This document shows, in pieces, positions 22,464-33,749 of a DNA stretch of 64,000 nucleotides; within the stretch, counting starts at the first letter, position 1; each line of letters starts with the position of its first letter. A model generated the notes under the pieces. It was not told the origin of the DNA and did no database searches. It worked only from the letters and a program-made list of their open reading frames with translations. This DNA comes from Arachnopeziza araneosa. Taxonomy: Eukaryota; Ascomycota; Leotiomycetes; Helotiales; Arachnopezizaceae. The position numbers and the translations under genes are program-made. The stretch is taken from the NCBI GenBank assembly GCA_003988855.1, contig QYAI01000099.1, positions 62,001-126,000 of the forward strand, written 5' to 3'.

Positions 22464-25202
22464 ATGTCTGCCCCTCAACCAGGTAAATCAAACTAACCTT
22501 CCCTCCTTCATTCATTGTTGACTTACCGTGGACAGATCCCGGGCTTTTGGCCAGAAGGCAAAGGCGAATAGCAAGAATATTAAAAAGTTACGATCCCACG
22601 GGGGTCTTCCTACCGGATGGTAAATTTCACTCCTTTTCAAATGTCAGCAGCTGATGTAGAAAGCCGAGCGAAGAAGATATGTTTCCACATTCACCCCCCT
22701 TGCTCAAAAGATTGGCCATCCTGTTGGACTCCACGGGTCTCGAGTTGGCCGCGGGATAGCCAATCACAACGTCTTAAGGGGTACGGGCAAGAGTGGAATG
22801 ACTCCGACTGATGCGCCTCCTTCATACTTCCCACGTTCACGAAATCAACGTCGACCGACACAAACCGTAGAAGCAACAGCACAGCGCAAATTAAGAATCT
22901 ATCAGAGGACGCGATTATGGTGTTTTACCGCAAGGGAATTGGATAATATGGAGTCTCTACCTGCTTTGGACCATAATAGCTATAATAGTTCCCTGAATAA
23001 TCCTCTACACAAAGTTTTCGAGCGAGGAAACTGGTTATGTGAGGCTCAGATGCCTAAACACCTAGCTTGCGTGCCAATATATGGAGACACTGAAGGCTTA
23101 TGGGAGGTCAGTGATGCTTATATGTGGATTCAACAAGCTGATATATAATCCCAGGCCAGTAATCCTGCCGTCTGGAAAATTCTAGAGCCGTGCTGTCAGA
23201 TCGCTACAATGGTCTTGAGGTCACCGAGCGCTTTGTCTTGGTATATGATTCTACACGGTTCAATAGACACGGCTGACATCTTAGGTTCGATACTGTCCTA
23301 CATGGTGCTCGTCAGAATGCTTTTATACACCCTGTAAATGGAATGATACAAAGGGCTTTACCTCGACTAGTTCAAGTCCCTAGCTATGACATAATCACAG
23401 AGTTACGCCAAATCGCAAATAACGTGACGATGCGTCTCTCCAGCGGGTACACTTATTTGGAATCTATCCTTCCACAAAGAGACTTTATGACACATGGATT
23501 TACTGGAGATCAACGGCCGCGGCGATTAAATGCTGCCATGCTACACCTGCCAATAGAGATGCTGCAACCATTACTGAGGAGCGATCTCACCGAAGCTGAA
23601 AGGTGTGTACGGATATTGATTGATACTCGAGAGCCAGCGTTAATTTTCTAGGCTGCAATACACCCAAAGAATAGCAGCGATCTTGTGCCACGAGTTTGCG
23701 GTACGTCTGTCTTGAAGTGCCAAGCATGGTATTGATATATTTCCAGCATTCGGTTTGGATGGTTGGCCAAGGATCAAGAGAGGAACCTTTCTATGATTTT
23801 GAAGTAATTGCGGAGCTCGGATGGTCACTCGAAGATAAGGTACACCCTAGACATGATGACGCATAATCTGTTTACTTACTTTTCGTAGCTCTGGGGAGGA
23901 GCTATTGAAGACATTCTTACACCGGACTTTTACAATGGGGGTGGAGGGCTTCCTATCATGGGCATATTCAAAACTAATTTCTTCATTGAGAGGAGGACAG
24001 AGGGATCTTACTCATATTTTGATCCAACAGGAGTACCTCGTCTCGATTTTTATCGATTCGACCACCATCCACTCCCCTTCGCCTGGAATATATCACAATT
24101 CCAGCCTGACTTTTGGAATGCCGTCAACAAATTCGGCGGTAATCTTTTACATATGCAGCCTCTGACATATGGCACACGAATTCTTTCAAGGAACATGCAG
24201 CCTGTACTACAGGATTTCAACACCATCATGACGGATGAAGTTGCGGCCATGTACGACTCGAACCATGTCTTTAGACCATTGGTGATAACAGATTCTCTTC
24301 CTGATGACGAGAAGACAAGACTGCAACTTGAGTTCGATCGAAGGTCCCAAACATGGCGTATCCATGCGAGGATCCGAGGGGAAGCACTGCAGACAGATCC
24401 CACCTACCAGGATCCGCAAGGGCTACTGTTCTACGACGGGCTCGAAACCGAGGACGAGAAAGAAGACGTCGTCTATACCTGCCCAAGATTCGACGAGATC
24501 CGCGCATACATGTTCCGCAACCGTGGACCCCTTCAGTTGGCCCTCGACACGATGACCTGGCTTTCGGAGCCTTGTTTCTACCGCTACATCCGAGACCGCG
24601 GTGGCATCTCCCTCACTCCCCACGAGCTCCGGGGGTTTCTCGCCACGTGCGATTCCCGCGGAGAGCTCTTCCTCTACGATGCACTCCCAGGCGCAGGAAC
24701 CATCTTCCGCATCGATACGGGCTGGCCCGCCGCCTTGCCCGCGCTGTCCTACGCCCTGCCGCCCCCTTCACGGCCCGTGGACGAGCGATGGTTCCACGAC
24801 CTCCTGGTTGGCAACAGCCTCTTCTACAGCACGCTGGTGAACGTGCGCGAGATCCGGGCCCGCATCTACCAGAGCGTCGGGGAGGCCAACGACGTCGACT
24901 TTGGCATCTACTGGGACTTTACGAACCTCTTCTTCCCCGGCGCCGTCCCGTTCCCGCGCGATCGGACGCGAGACGTGTTTGTGGAGCTGGCGAGGCGGCG
25001 CGCCCATGTTACGAGATACTTCGCCCTCGGCCCAGAGGGCATCTTGCGCCTCGTGTGGACCGATCCGGTCGAGCAGCAGCGTGTGAGGGATGTTCACATG
25101 AGTGCCATGGCCACAGAGATGGGTGCTGGTTTTGCTCGACGAGCGATGAACGCGGCGGCGAGGGCAGGGGGACAGGTCCTGGGGGGAGGACAAGGCCCGT
25201 AA
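22464..25202 (+). CDS. Uncharacterised protein with HExxH zincin-like motif
   Basis: Eight exons (22464-22482, 22536-22619, 22664-23106, 23155-23240, 23285-23602, 23652-23700, 23747-23839, 23889-25202) sum to 801 residues. Residues 330-334 read HEFAH inside LCHEFAHSVW, the HExxH signature of zinc metallopeptidases; a Glu in AELGWSLED about 22 residues later (E356) could be the third ligand. A phase-0 intron cuts the motif between its Ala and second His. Similar EP(F/Y)..AELG segments occur, as I recall, in uncharacterised fungal proteins. There is no signal peptide or membrane segment. The C-terminal 400 residues form one exon with rising GC content. The least certain join is exon 2 to 3, where the acceptor AAAG at 22660-22663 is the one that keeps the frame open. 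Peptidase activity is inferred only. Confidence 0.72.
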
Positions 25203-25440
25203 GGAGTATGATGGAGGGTGTTGAGGTTGACCTGGAGGATAAGAGACAGCACCTGGCGTCGGGGATTGGTTTTGGTGCTGTCCTGTCTGTGTTTCTAGGT
25301 CTTTTGTATTTGCTCTTTCCCATGTTACTAGCTGCGTGGAGAATCAAACGCGTTTCTATACCCAAGTGCCACCCGATTACAAGATAAGATACAAGTGTTC
25401 AACCAGAGTCCCAGCCCAGACGCTGAGCCCATCACAGCCT

Positions 25441-25490
25441 CCCTTCTCTCCTCTCCTCTCCTCTCTCCTCTCATCGCCATCCTGATCCTC
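25441..25490. repeat. CTCTC polypyrimidine tract
   Basis: A short pyrimidine-rich run with repeated CTCTCCTCTC. It sits in the 3' flanks of the zincin-like gene and the small membrane protein. Confidence 0.7.
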
Positions 25491-25501
25491 TACCTCCTAA
25501 C

Positions 25502-25726
25502 CTAAATATACTGCGGCGCCCCCCTCTCCTTGGAGCACCCGATCTTGACCAGGCAGGCGAGCCCGATCGTGAGGACGATCAGGGCGATGATGCCGAGGAT
25601 CATGGGCAGGCTGAAGAAGTTGGAGATGGCGGAATCGCGCGGGGCGAGGGGGAGGTCTGCTCTGGCGAGGTGGGCAAGCGCGGTGCTGGCGCGGGTCAGG
25701 AGGGGGCTGAGGGTTGTTGGTGCCAT
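25502..25726 (-). CDS. Small single-pass membrane protein
   Basis: An intronless 74-residue ORF starts at ATG 25726. Residues 39-62 (FSLPMILGIIALIVLTIGLA region) form one strong transmembrane helix, preceded by a Thr/Ser/Ala-rich N-terminus and followed by a short basic Cys-containing tail (KIGCSKERG). It is convergent with the zincin-like gene, with about 300 bp between stops. I recognise no family. GC-rich codon use resembles the end of the zincin-like gene, which supports its being real, but small size limits certainty. Confidence 0.5.
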   Translation of the reverse strand: MAPTTLSPLLTRASTALAHLARADLPLAPRDSAISNFFSLPMILGIIALIVLTIGLACLVKIGCSKERGAPQYI

Positions 25727-27073
25727 CTTGAGGGGGGTAAAGTGTTGAGAGGTGAGAGAGGTGTCGGTATCTACTGCAGATGCTGTTGTTGGAGAATCTC
25801 TCAGTGGTGCAATGATGTGAGGTGTGGATGTAATCAGAGTCGAGGGTAGATTGATGCCGTCCTGGGAGTGAGTTGACAGTCTCTCCGCGACAACAGATGA
25901 GAGTAACTCGGGTGTGAGATAGATGGCCTTCGGAAACAGGAGGATTCTTGCTCGGCAGTTCCGATCAAAGGTCTGCGGGAGGTAAAGAGAGACAGAACGA
26001 GTGTCCAGATGTGAGGGTAGCGAGCGTATATAACTCTCTGACTCTGGCAGGAGAAATCAAGAAAAGCAAGAAATGGAGAAAATCAAGAAATCAAGGAGAG
26101 CCTAGGGCAGTGCCTTCATATATCCAACGATTCCCTTCGCTCCCTCGGCCGGAGCAGGGCATTCAGCCAGTAAGGAAGCCACTGCTATCAGGGCAGCAGC
26201 CAGGAGAAGCGATCCAGCTGGATCAGATCAGATAGATCAACGACCGGTACACAAGAATCTATACGCCATTACCTGGTCGTGGAAGCACCCGCCTGTAACG
26301 GCTTCTATTCTCGTATTTTGCGAATCATCGTCAACGGCAACGCTGAGACGCCTCCCCTCGACCAATCACGCGCCGCTATATGCGAGGAGCGTCTCCCTCA
26401 GTTTGCGCAGCGGCCAATGAGCAGCATCTCTATGCGGTCCCTGTAGGCGAGAAAAAAGCGTGGAACACCCGCCAGGATGTGAGCGAGGACGAGAGTCAGG
26501 GGCACTTCGCTTGCTCACCAAATGAGGAGGGCGTCGGTGCGAGCTGGACGTGGTATTGAGGCTATTGAGGGGCTGTGCAGCGCCTTCTTGGATGTGAGGG
26601 ACGTGTATGGCTTGAGATGGGTGCTCCGGAGATGAGATGGTTAACTCCTGATGGAGGAGGATACGCGTGTTTGAAATCGAGAGTAAATAAATATCAGGGA
26701 CGATTCTGACGCGGATGAATCGCGATATGATGCCTGCTAATCTGAGTCGTTAACGGAGTCCGGACACGGCGTAATTACAGGAGGTACTCGTAAGTGGTGT
26801 ACGTGGGTCAGTTTTTGTATGCGAGTATATCCTCATCTTGAAATCAAACCCAGATCAATTCGGTTGCGATAACGGAAGTTTGTGTGGCCGATGGAGGAAC
26901 AGATCATCGAACGAGAAGGTAGTCCAAACATGGTAATGACCTCGTAAGTACGTACAATAGCTCAAGTGCTGATGCATCGTCTCGCGTAACCTTGAGTTTG
27001 CGACTCCATACTATAGATAACGTGTGAACAACGCCCTCTCCCAAACGCAAATCTATTCTCTCAAGACAACAAC
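25727..27073. other. Intergenic region, no gene recognised
   Basis: About 1.35 kb between divergent genes. It has GC-rich and CCAAT-containing stretches (for example CCAATCACG near 26360 and CCAATGAGC near 26412) that could belong to promoters. No coding sequence was supported. Confidence 0.45.
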
Positions 27074-27859
27074 ATGAAGCTCATAATCGGCGGCGCCACA
27101 GGATTAGTGGGCACAGAAGTCCTCAAGCAAGCGCTCGCCAACCCTGCCGTCACCTCCATCGTGACCATAGGACGACGACCTATCGAGATCAACGAGAGCG
27201 ACAGAGCCAGAGTGACGGATCTCGTCCTCGAAGATGGGGAGAACTACTCTCCCGCTGCAAGAGAACAGATCGCTGATGCGGATGCGTGCATTTGGTACGT
27301 CGAGCATCGAGATCCAGATGCCCACTGACCGGAGAAGGACAATCGCAGTGGCATTTACCAAGTCCCAGACGACGCCCTTTGATGAAGTGAAGAAGGTGAC
27401 TCGGGATTACACGCTCGCTGGCATTGAAGCCATGACGTCCACTAACAAGACGGGGAGACCACTGCGGTTTATATATTTCAGTGGTGTGGCCGTGTCGAGA
27501 GATCTGAACGCAGAAATAGAGGGGCCGAAAGAGATGGTACCGTACCGCCGCCTACGAGTAAGTGGTCACTGTTTGCTGAGACGGGGTGCTGATCGGTGCA
27601 GGGAAAACTCGAGGTGGAGTTGGTCGAGTATGCGGCTCAAAATGCCGACCGTGTGGAGGTGTGTTGTGTGCGGCCGGGATACATTGTTGGTCATAGATCG
27701 GAAGGCTACGTTCCTCCACAGCTGCCAGATTGGTTGCCAACGATCAAGTTGGAGGAGTGTGCGGCTGCTGTGTTGATTCAAGCTCTAGAAGGGATCGAAA
27801 AGGATCCACTTGGAAATGATCGGATGGTCCAGATTGGCCAGAAAGCTTTGGGGGTATAA
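27074..27859 (+). CDS. NAD(P)-binding Rossmann-fold (NmrA/HTATIP2-like) protein
   Basis: Exons 27074-27294, 27338-27557 and 27602-27859 give 232 residues. The N-terminal strand and glycine loop (IIGGATGLVG, residues 4-13) mark an atypical short-chain dehydrogenase fold. The later blocks RFIYFSGVAVS and KLEVELVEYA...VRPGYIVGH match NAD(P)-binding proteins of the HTATIP2/NmrA kind. The usual Tyr-Lys catalytic pair is not obvious (YRRLRGKLEVE), so it may bind nucleotide without full reductase activity. Introns are 43 and 44 nt. The first uses an AAG acceptor, not the CAG further downstream, which would break the frame. It is convergent with the sterol acyltransferase gene, with about 135 bp between stops. 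Confidence 0.82.
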
Positions 27860-27994
27860 ATTGAGATTCTCTCATGCAAGCATCATCTCACTTACAAAAT
27901 TCTTCCACCTTTAAAGTGAGTGAGAAAAGCCAGAAGATGGGGTGGACAAGTATACATCTCGTATTCTCTCATACAGCATGGTATCATATCTCAT

Positions 27995-29795
27995 CTAACA
28001 AAGCACATACATCGAGCATAGCATGCTCAGACCCAAGATCATACTACACCAAAAACAGACATTATTCAAGACCCTCCTCCCCTTTATCCACTTTGTTCTC
28101 TGAAGCATTACAATTGGCAATTGACTCATCTGAGCCAAGAACCCATACCCCCGAATCTTCTTAGTAATACATGCCATAACAATCTCATGGCCGATGGCGC
28201 TAATGAGGAAGGTGATGAGTGTCGCCATAGGACGTCCCATATGTGGTCGAGAAGCAGAGTAAACGTGCCTTCGGAAGAAATGATGTACAGGAATATTCCA
28301 TTCGCGAGAGAATTCTAACCAATCGGTACTATTCCACCAATCGGAATAAAAACGTCTATCAGCAAAGCCTGCAAAGGTTAATAGAGTGCAGCATGGGTGA
28401 TGGTAATATTTACAAGATATTTCGGCAAAGGCGCCAAGGACATATTCGAATATGACAAGAAATACAAGGAGGAAAGTGATCATAAAGGGAAATAGAAGCA
28501 TCGAGATAGACTCGGCGAGAATGAGTGCTGTTTCCGAGAAGGAGGTGACACTTTCGAGGCGAATAGCCGACTCAAGCATCACAGGAAGAATAAACTCCTC
28601 TGATGTTATGGTAAGGAGGAAGATGACGCCAAAGACGGCAAGGATCTTGTATCCCAGTTCCGACCACACAATACCATCTGTCCGAGGATATTCCAGCTCG
28701 TAACATAGCGTGGGACAGAAAATATAATCTATGTAGTTGTAGGTGGTTAGATTTTTGGGGTAAGTGACGTTTCCCATGGGTGACGTGAGCTCAATAGCCA
28801 AGTCTTCTCGTAGAGTCGGAAGCTCGGAACTCTTCTCTGAATCCGTTGGCCGCTTTTCTTCAAGAGCATGTCCAGAACTTGGGTATAGGTATGCTGGGTG
28901 TTTAGAAGCCGTGGATGGTTCGTCCAACTCATGAAGCCTCCGTTCCGTTTCACTCAGGTGACCATTGTAAAATGCATAGGAGTGCATCTTCATGAGGAGA
29001 ACTAGTGTATGGAGAATTAGGAAGACCTGAGCGGTCCAAGTCCATTGACGTTGGAAAGGTAGTCTGAGAATAATTAGCTAAAATATGTGCATGGAAACAT
29101 ACTCACATTACCCAAAATGCAAACCACGCAGCCTGGTATATGCTCTGTACAGCCATGCCACCAGTGGCCCAACGCAATCCCATTTTCTTTGCCATCCCGC
29201 TTCGAAATAGCTTTTGAAGAGGCAAGCTCACATATGTAGTGGCGACCATGAGCCCATCTGCTACCCCCAGTTCCCATACTTTGACGGTAAACAATTGCCA
29301 GATCTGCATGCGGAAGGGGTATCCGGTATCTTTTATGTTTCGTAACATTGTTGTGATAGCCATAATAGTGAGAGCGATCCAGAATAGGACAAAGAATCCT
29401 TGAAAGTCTCGATAGTCGCTATTCGGATCAAAATGCGAGACTCTCGAGGCATATTCAATGGTAGGGAATAGTCTCCGACGCTGCTCGGCTCGCCGTTGTT
29501 TCTTGGCCGAGGAGATGGAATGGGCAGAAGGAGGAGCATCTGGGGGTATGGGTGTTGAACGACCGCTGTAACTGTCAGATGATTGATTATTGAACAGAAG
29601 ATAGAGCATCTACCTGGTATGAGTAGATGCGTGCCCATTCTGGAAGTTCTCTTTGCCCACTGCATCCACCAAGCCTTCTTCTCCCAACGCTCGAATCACC
29701 ACAGGATTTCCTGGCTTGATGGCTCGAGGTCGGAGGATTTGACTAGGATGCAAGGTCCCATTCCCATTCACACGTATATCTGTAGAGGTAGACAT
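27995..29795 (-). CDS. ARE2: Sterol O-acyltransferase (ACAT/ARE type)
   Basis: Exons 29795-29614, 29565-29107, 29063-28414 and 28368-27995 give 554 residues, the length expected for the fungal ER enzyme that transfers fatty acyl-CoA to sterols. MBOAT-family landmarks are present: MKMHSYAFYNG, the FYSDWWNS motif, EFSREWNIPVHHF..RHVY, and GHEIVMAC with the active-site His, in a polytopic membrane protein. The N-terminal ~70 residues are polar. The last intron is 45 nt, contains no stop and is a multiple of three, so read-through would add 15 residues directly before FADRRFY. The family alignment favours splicing. ARE1 versus ARE2 naming is by similarity only. Confidence 0.9.
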
Positions 29796-30310
29796 GGTGG
29801 GTGACTGATCCCGCGGATGCGATTCAAAGCTCAACTCGGAAGCTTGGATAGTCGAGATAGGAGATATCTAAAGCTTAGACTCTGATAAATATTTCACGGA
29901 CACACGTTCCATGAGAAGGTAAGAGATTTCATGATATTCGAGCAACCAGCTAAATAGAAGCTGGTAGAAGCTAGTTCTGGCGTCAGAAAATAGAATAGAG
30001 TCCTCTGTTTACGGAGGATACGGTACTTGACATAATGGTGGCGTAACGAATAAGCCACAGGCATCATCCTTCCAAAGGCCGATTGACCGGGTCAAACATC
30101 ATGCCTTGAATTCAAGGCCTCAAGTTAGCGGCACACCTCCGAGTTTAACGAGTGCCTTCAACATCAACAAGACAGGCAGACAACTTATTGAAGAAACGCG
30201 CTTGATCAAGCAACTGGTCATCTGAACTCGTACTGCTTCTCTGCCTTCAACCTCACTTAATCTGGTAGCAGCCAAGATTTTGGCCCTTTGCGGCCTTCCA
30301 GATCGCTACA
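29796..30310. promoter_or_regulatory. Divergent promoter region, ARE and AP-1 gamma genes
   Basis: About 515 bp between two divergent housekeeping genes. No specific element was identified by eye. Confidence 0.5.
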
Positions 30311-32977
30311 ATGAGCTCCTGTGTGTTCACAAAATACCCCTCCAATTAACCCGAGCTGACCGTCTTTAGTAAAGCAGTTCATTCGCAACGTGCGAGCTTC
30401 CAAGACCATCGCAGATGAACGTGCAGTTGTACAGAAGGAAAGCGCTGCGATTAGAGCCAGCTTTAGAGAAGAGAGCGGAGACTCTAATGTTCGGTACGGA
30501 GTTCAGAAACAATTATGGCGCAAACTGATCCTCTTGCAGTCGGAACAATGTAGCGAAATTATTATACCTTTTTACACTGGGAGAACGAACACACTTCGGT
30601 CAAATAGAATGCCTAAAGCTACTGGCATCTCCACGATTTGCAGACAAACGATTGGGGTATCTGGGAACTATGTTATTGCTTGATGAGAATCAAGAAGTGC
30701 TGACACTCGTTACAAACTCGTTAAAGAAGTAGATTCATGGACTCCTATCATTGCATTAAGGCTAACAGGGTTAGTGATTTGAACCACTCGAATCAATACA
30801 TTGTGGGCCTTGCCCTTTGCACACTTGGAAACATCGCATCCGTTGAAATGTCCCGAGACCTTTTCCCCGAAATTGAGACCCTCCTCTCTACCGCGAATCC
30901 ATACATCCGAAGAAAAGCTGCTCTTTGTGCAATGCGCATATGTAGAAAGGTACCAGATCTGCAGGAACATTTCTTAGAGAAAGCGGCTACCCTGCTTTCT
31001 GACCGAAATCATGGTGTCTTGCTTTGTGGTTTGACTTTAGTGACTAGTTTATGCGAAGCTGATGAGGCCGAAGGAGGAGAGGAAGGAATTATGGAGAAGT
31101 TCAGACCCTTCACAGGCGGTTTAGTGCGCACATTAAAGGCTCTTGCCAGTTCGGGATATGCTCCAGAACACGATGTGACTGGAATCACGGATCCCTTTTT
31201 GCAGGTGAAGATTCTTCAGCTGTTGCGAGTCCTAGGACGTGGTGATGCACAAACAAGCGAACAAATCAATGATATTCTCGCTCAAGTTGCGACGAACACT
31301 GACTCGTCAAAGAACGTGGGAAACTCTATTCTCTACGAGGCCGTGTTGACAATTTTGGACATCGACGCAGACTCGGGACTGAGAGTACTTGGTGTCAATA
31401 TTCTTGGGAAATTCTTGTCCAATCGGGATAATAACATCCGTTACGTTGCATTAAACACCCTGATCAAGGTTGTTGCAGTGGAGCCAAATGCTGTACAGAG
31501 GCACAGAAATACAATTCTCGAGTGTTTACGAGACCCAGATATCAGTATTAGGAGAAGAGCTCTTGATTTGAGTTTTACATTAATCAATGAGAGTAATGTC
31601 AGGTTATTGATCCGGGAGTTACTTGCTTTCTTAGAGGTTGCAGACAATGAGTTCAAGCCTATCATGACCAGTCAGATTGGTGTTGCAGCTGATCGATTCT
31701 CTCCTAACAAGAGGTGGCATATTGATACAATGCTGAGAGTTCTGACTCTGGCAGGAAATTATGTCAAGGAGCAGATTTTATCCTCATTCATTCGATTGAT
31801 TGCCACAACACCTGAGCTACAAACATATGCAGTACAAAAACTCTACGCCAGTTTGAAAAAGGACATCACCCAAGAAGGTCTGACATGGGCCGGAGCTTGG
31901 TGTATTGGAGAATACGGCGACGCTCTATTACGAGGCGGTCAATATGAAGAAGAAGAACTTGTTACCGAAGTCAAGGAGAATGAAGTTGTCGATCTTTTCT
32001 CGACTATTCTGAACAGCAGCTATGCGACTCAGATTACGACAGAATACATCATTACTTCATTGATGAAACTCTCGACTCGGTTCTCACAACCCGCACAAAT
32101 CGATAGGATCAGGCGAATTCTTCAGAACAATTCTGCCAGCCTTGATGTCGAGGTACAGCAAAGAGCAGTGGAGTATGGTAATCTTTTTGCGTATGACGAG
32201 ATTAGACGAGGTGTCTTGGAAAAGATGCCACCACCACAAATCAAAGAGGAATCACGAGTTCTTGGTGAGGCTACAAAGAAAACTGCAAAGGCAGCCAATC
32301 GGAAGTCGAAGAACGTCAAACCCGCAGAACAAGACTTACTTTTTGATCTCATGGGTGACGAAAGTACACCGGCTGCTGATTTAGGAACAAATGGCTCTCA
32401 GAACAATGCAGACTTATTGGCGGACATTCTCGGAGGTTCCAACGGACCTACTAGCTCATCTCCAGCTCCTCAGCAATCAAATGTTTCATCCATCATGGAC
32501 CTATTCGGGAACTCCGGTCCATCGCAACCAGCAGCAGCACCGACAAACTCGTTTGGTGGAATGTCCTCACCACCTCCACAACCAGTAGCTCCTAGTATCC
32601 CAACTCATCCCTGTTATCAGAAGAACAATCTCACGATCGTCTTGCAGCTTCAACGGAACTCGGAAGGAATAGTACAGGTTATGGCGCGCTTCCATAATTC
32701 TTCCTTCCATGAAACGTTATCCAATGTTGCTCTACAAGCAGCTGTCCCAAAGACCCAAAAACTTCAATTGAATGCAATGTCAACCTCGGAACTTGGACCT
32801 AGCGCAGATGCGACCCAAAGTATGCGAATCACGGGAAGCAAAGGCGTAAGTTTGATCCCTTTATCGATGACGTACTAACTGTTTTAGCCTCCTCTGCGTT
32901 TACGTTTAAAGATCGCATATTTGCATCCTTCGTTAGGGCCGGTGATGGATCAAGTCGACTGGTCAGAACCAAAATAA
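30311..32977 (+). CDS. APL4: AP-1 adaptor complex large subunit gamma
   Basis: Five exons (30311-30320, 30370-30493, 30540-30728, 30775-32845, 32888-32977) encode 827 residues. The N-terminus SSLKQFIRNVRASKTIADER is nearly diagnostic of gamma adaptin, followed by the adaptin HEAT-repeat trunk (NQYIVGLALCTLGNIAS, NILGKFLSNRDNNIRY), a hinge rich in Ser/Pro/Asn (about residues 620-715), and a gamma-ear domain (LTIVLQLQRN...GSKGPPLRLRLKIAY) at the end. The protein works in clathrin-dependent trafficking between trans-Golgi and endosomes. The first coding exon is only 10 nt (ATG plus seven bases), fixed by the protein match. The hinge contains FDLMGDE and DLLADILGG, possible clathrin-binding stretches. 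Confidence 0.95.
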
Positions 32978-33362
32978 ATGCTGAATTATGAAATCAAACT
33001 AGCTAGGAATTCAAAATTATCAGATTGACTCCTGTTGACGTTGATTTCAATACTTGCTATTGTAGAGCTTATGATTCCCTTCAAGATTTTATTCAACATG
33101 TTCACTTATGGCGGTTGAACTTAGTTGGTTCAAACTAACCGTTTTTTATCGCGCTTCCAAGTCTGATTTGAACGGTCTTATGCTAGTTATAAGACCAAAC
33201 ACCCTACAGTACGTAATCGGGGTTAAATTCTCAGCAGCTCTCAGCACTACAAATATGAACCTATCCCACCAAAAACTCTTTTCTCTCAATAATCTTTCTC
33301 GGTCAATCTCTCAGACTCGACTATCAGACTGTCGATTGTTCCAATTTTCGACCAATCTGATA
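32978..33362. other. Intergenic region
   Basis: Holds the AP-1 gamma 3' flank and the promoter of the secreted repeat precursor. The ORF of the latter extends upstream to an ATG at 33108, but the signal peptide supports the ATG at 33363. Confidence 0.5.
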
Positions 33363-33749
33363 ATGGCCCGCATCTTGGTGTGGCTCGCCACCCTTCTGCC
33401 AGTCCTTGCTGCTCCTATACCTCCTTTCATCCATCACGGCCAGCCTGCACCCTATACCAACACCGAAGTTACTTGGCCCTCCTCTAATATCCAAGAGATG
33501 CCGCCGGCTCCTATCCTCCCTCGTCATGAGGCAATTGATTGGTTCGCCATAGAACCAAATAACCAACTTCCCAATGTCCACAGGCTACCTCTCGAGCGCG
33601 AGGAACGGTACGATTCTTCGGTACCACACCGAATAGCACGCTGGTTGAAACGTGATTGGGTGGATGATTGGTTCGGCCCAAGACCTACTGGCCCATCTCC
33701 AAACATCTACAGAGGACCACTTAAGCCTATTCCTCTAGACGATTGGTAA
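33363..33749 (+). CDS. Secreted precursor with internal repeat and Kex2-like site
   Basis: An intronless 128-residue protein begins with a clear signal peptide (MARILVWLATLLPVLAA, cleavage expected near residue 17). Two 20-residue stretches, residues 59-78 and 102-121, align without gaps and share DWF-x3-P-x4-PN-x2-R-x-PL, nine identities plus V/I and H/Y matches. A Lys-Arg pair at residues 96-97 precedes the second copy and would release a 31-residue C-terminal peptide that starts and ends with Asp-Trp. This looks like the kexin-processed repeat proteins and RiPP precursors of fungi. No UstYa-like (DUF3328) or other maturation gene was seen nearby. No cysteines are present, so it is not a classical cysteine-rich effector. 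Confidence 0.65.
   Translation: MARILVWLATLLPVLAAPIPPFIHHGQPAPYTNTEVTWPSSNIQEMPPAPILPRHEAIDWFAIEPNNQLPNVHRLPLEREERYDSSVPHRIARWLKRDWVDDWFGPRPTGPSPNIYRGPLKPIPLDDW

Noticed and set aside
24353..25387. 344-codon plus-strand ORF overlapping the zincin-like gene
   Set aside because: It is an Arg/Pro-rich shadow of the GC-rich last exon in another frame.
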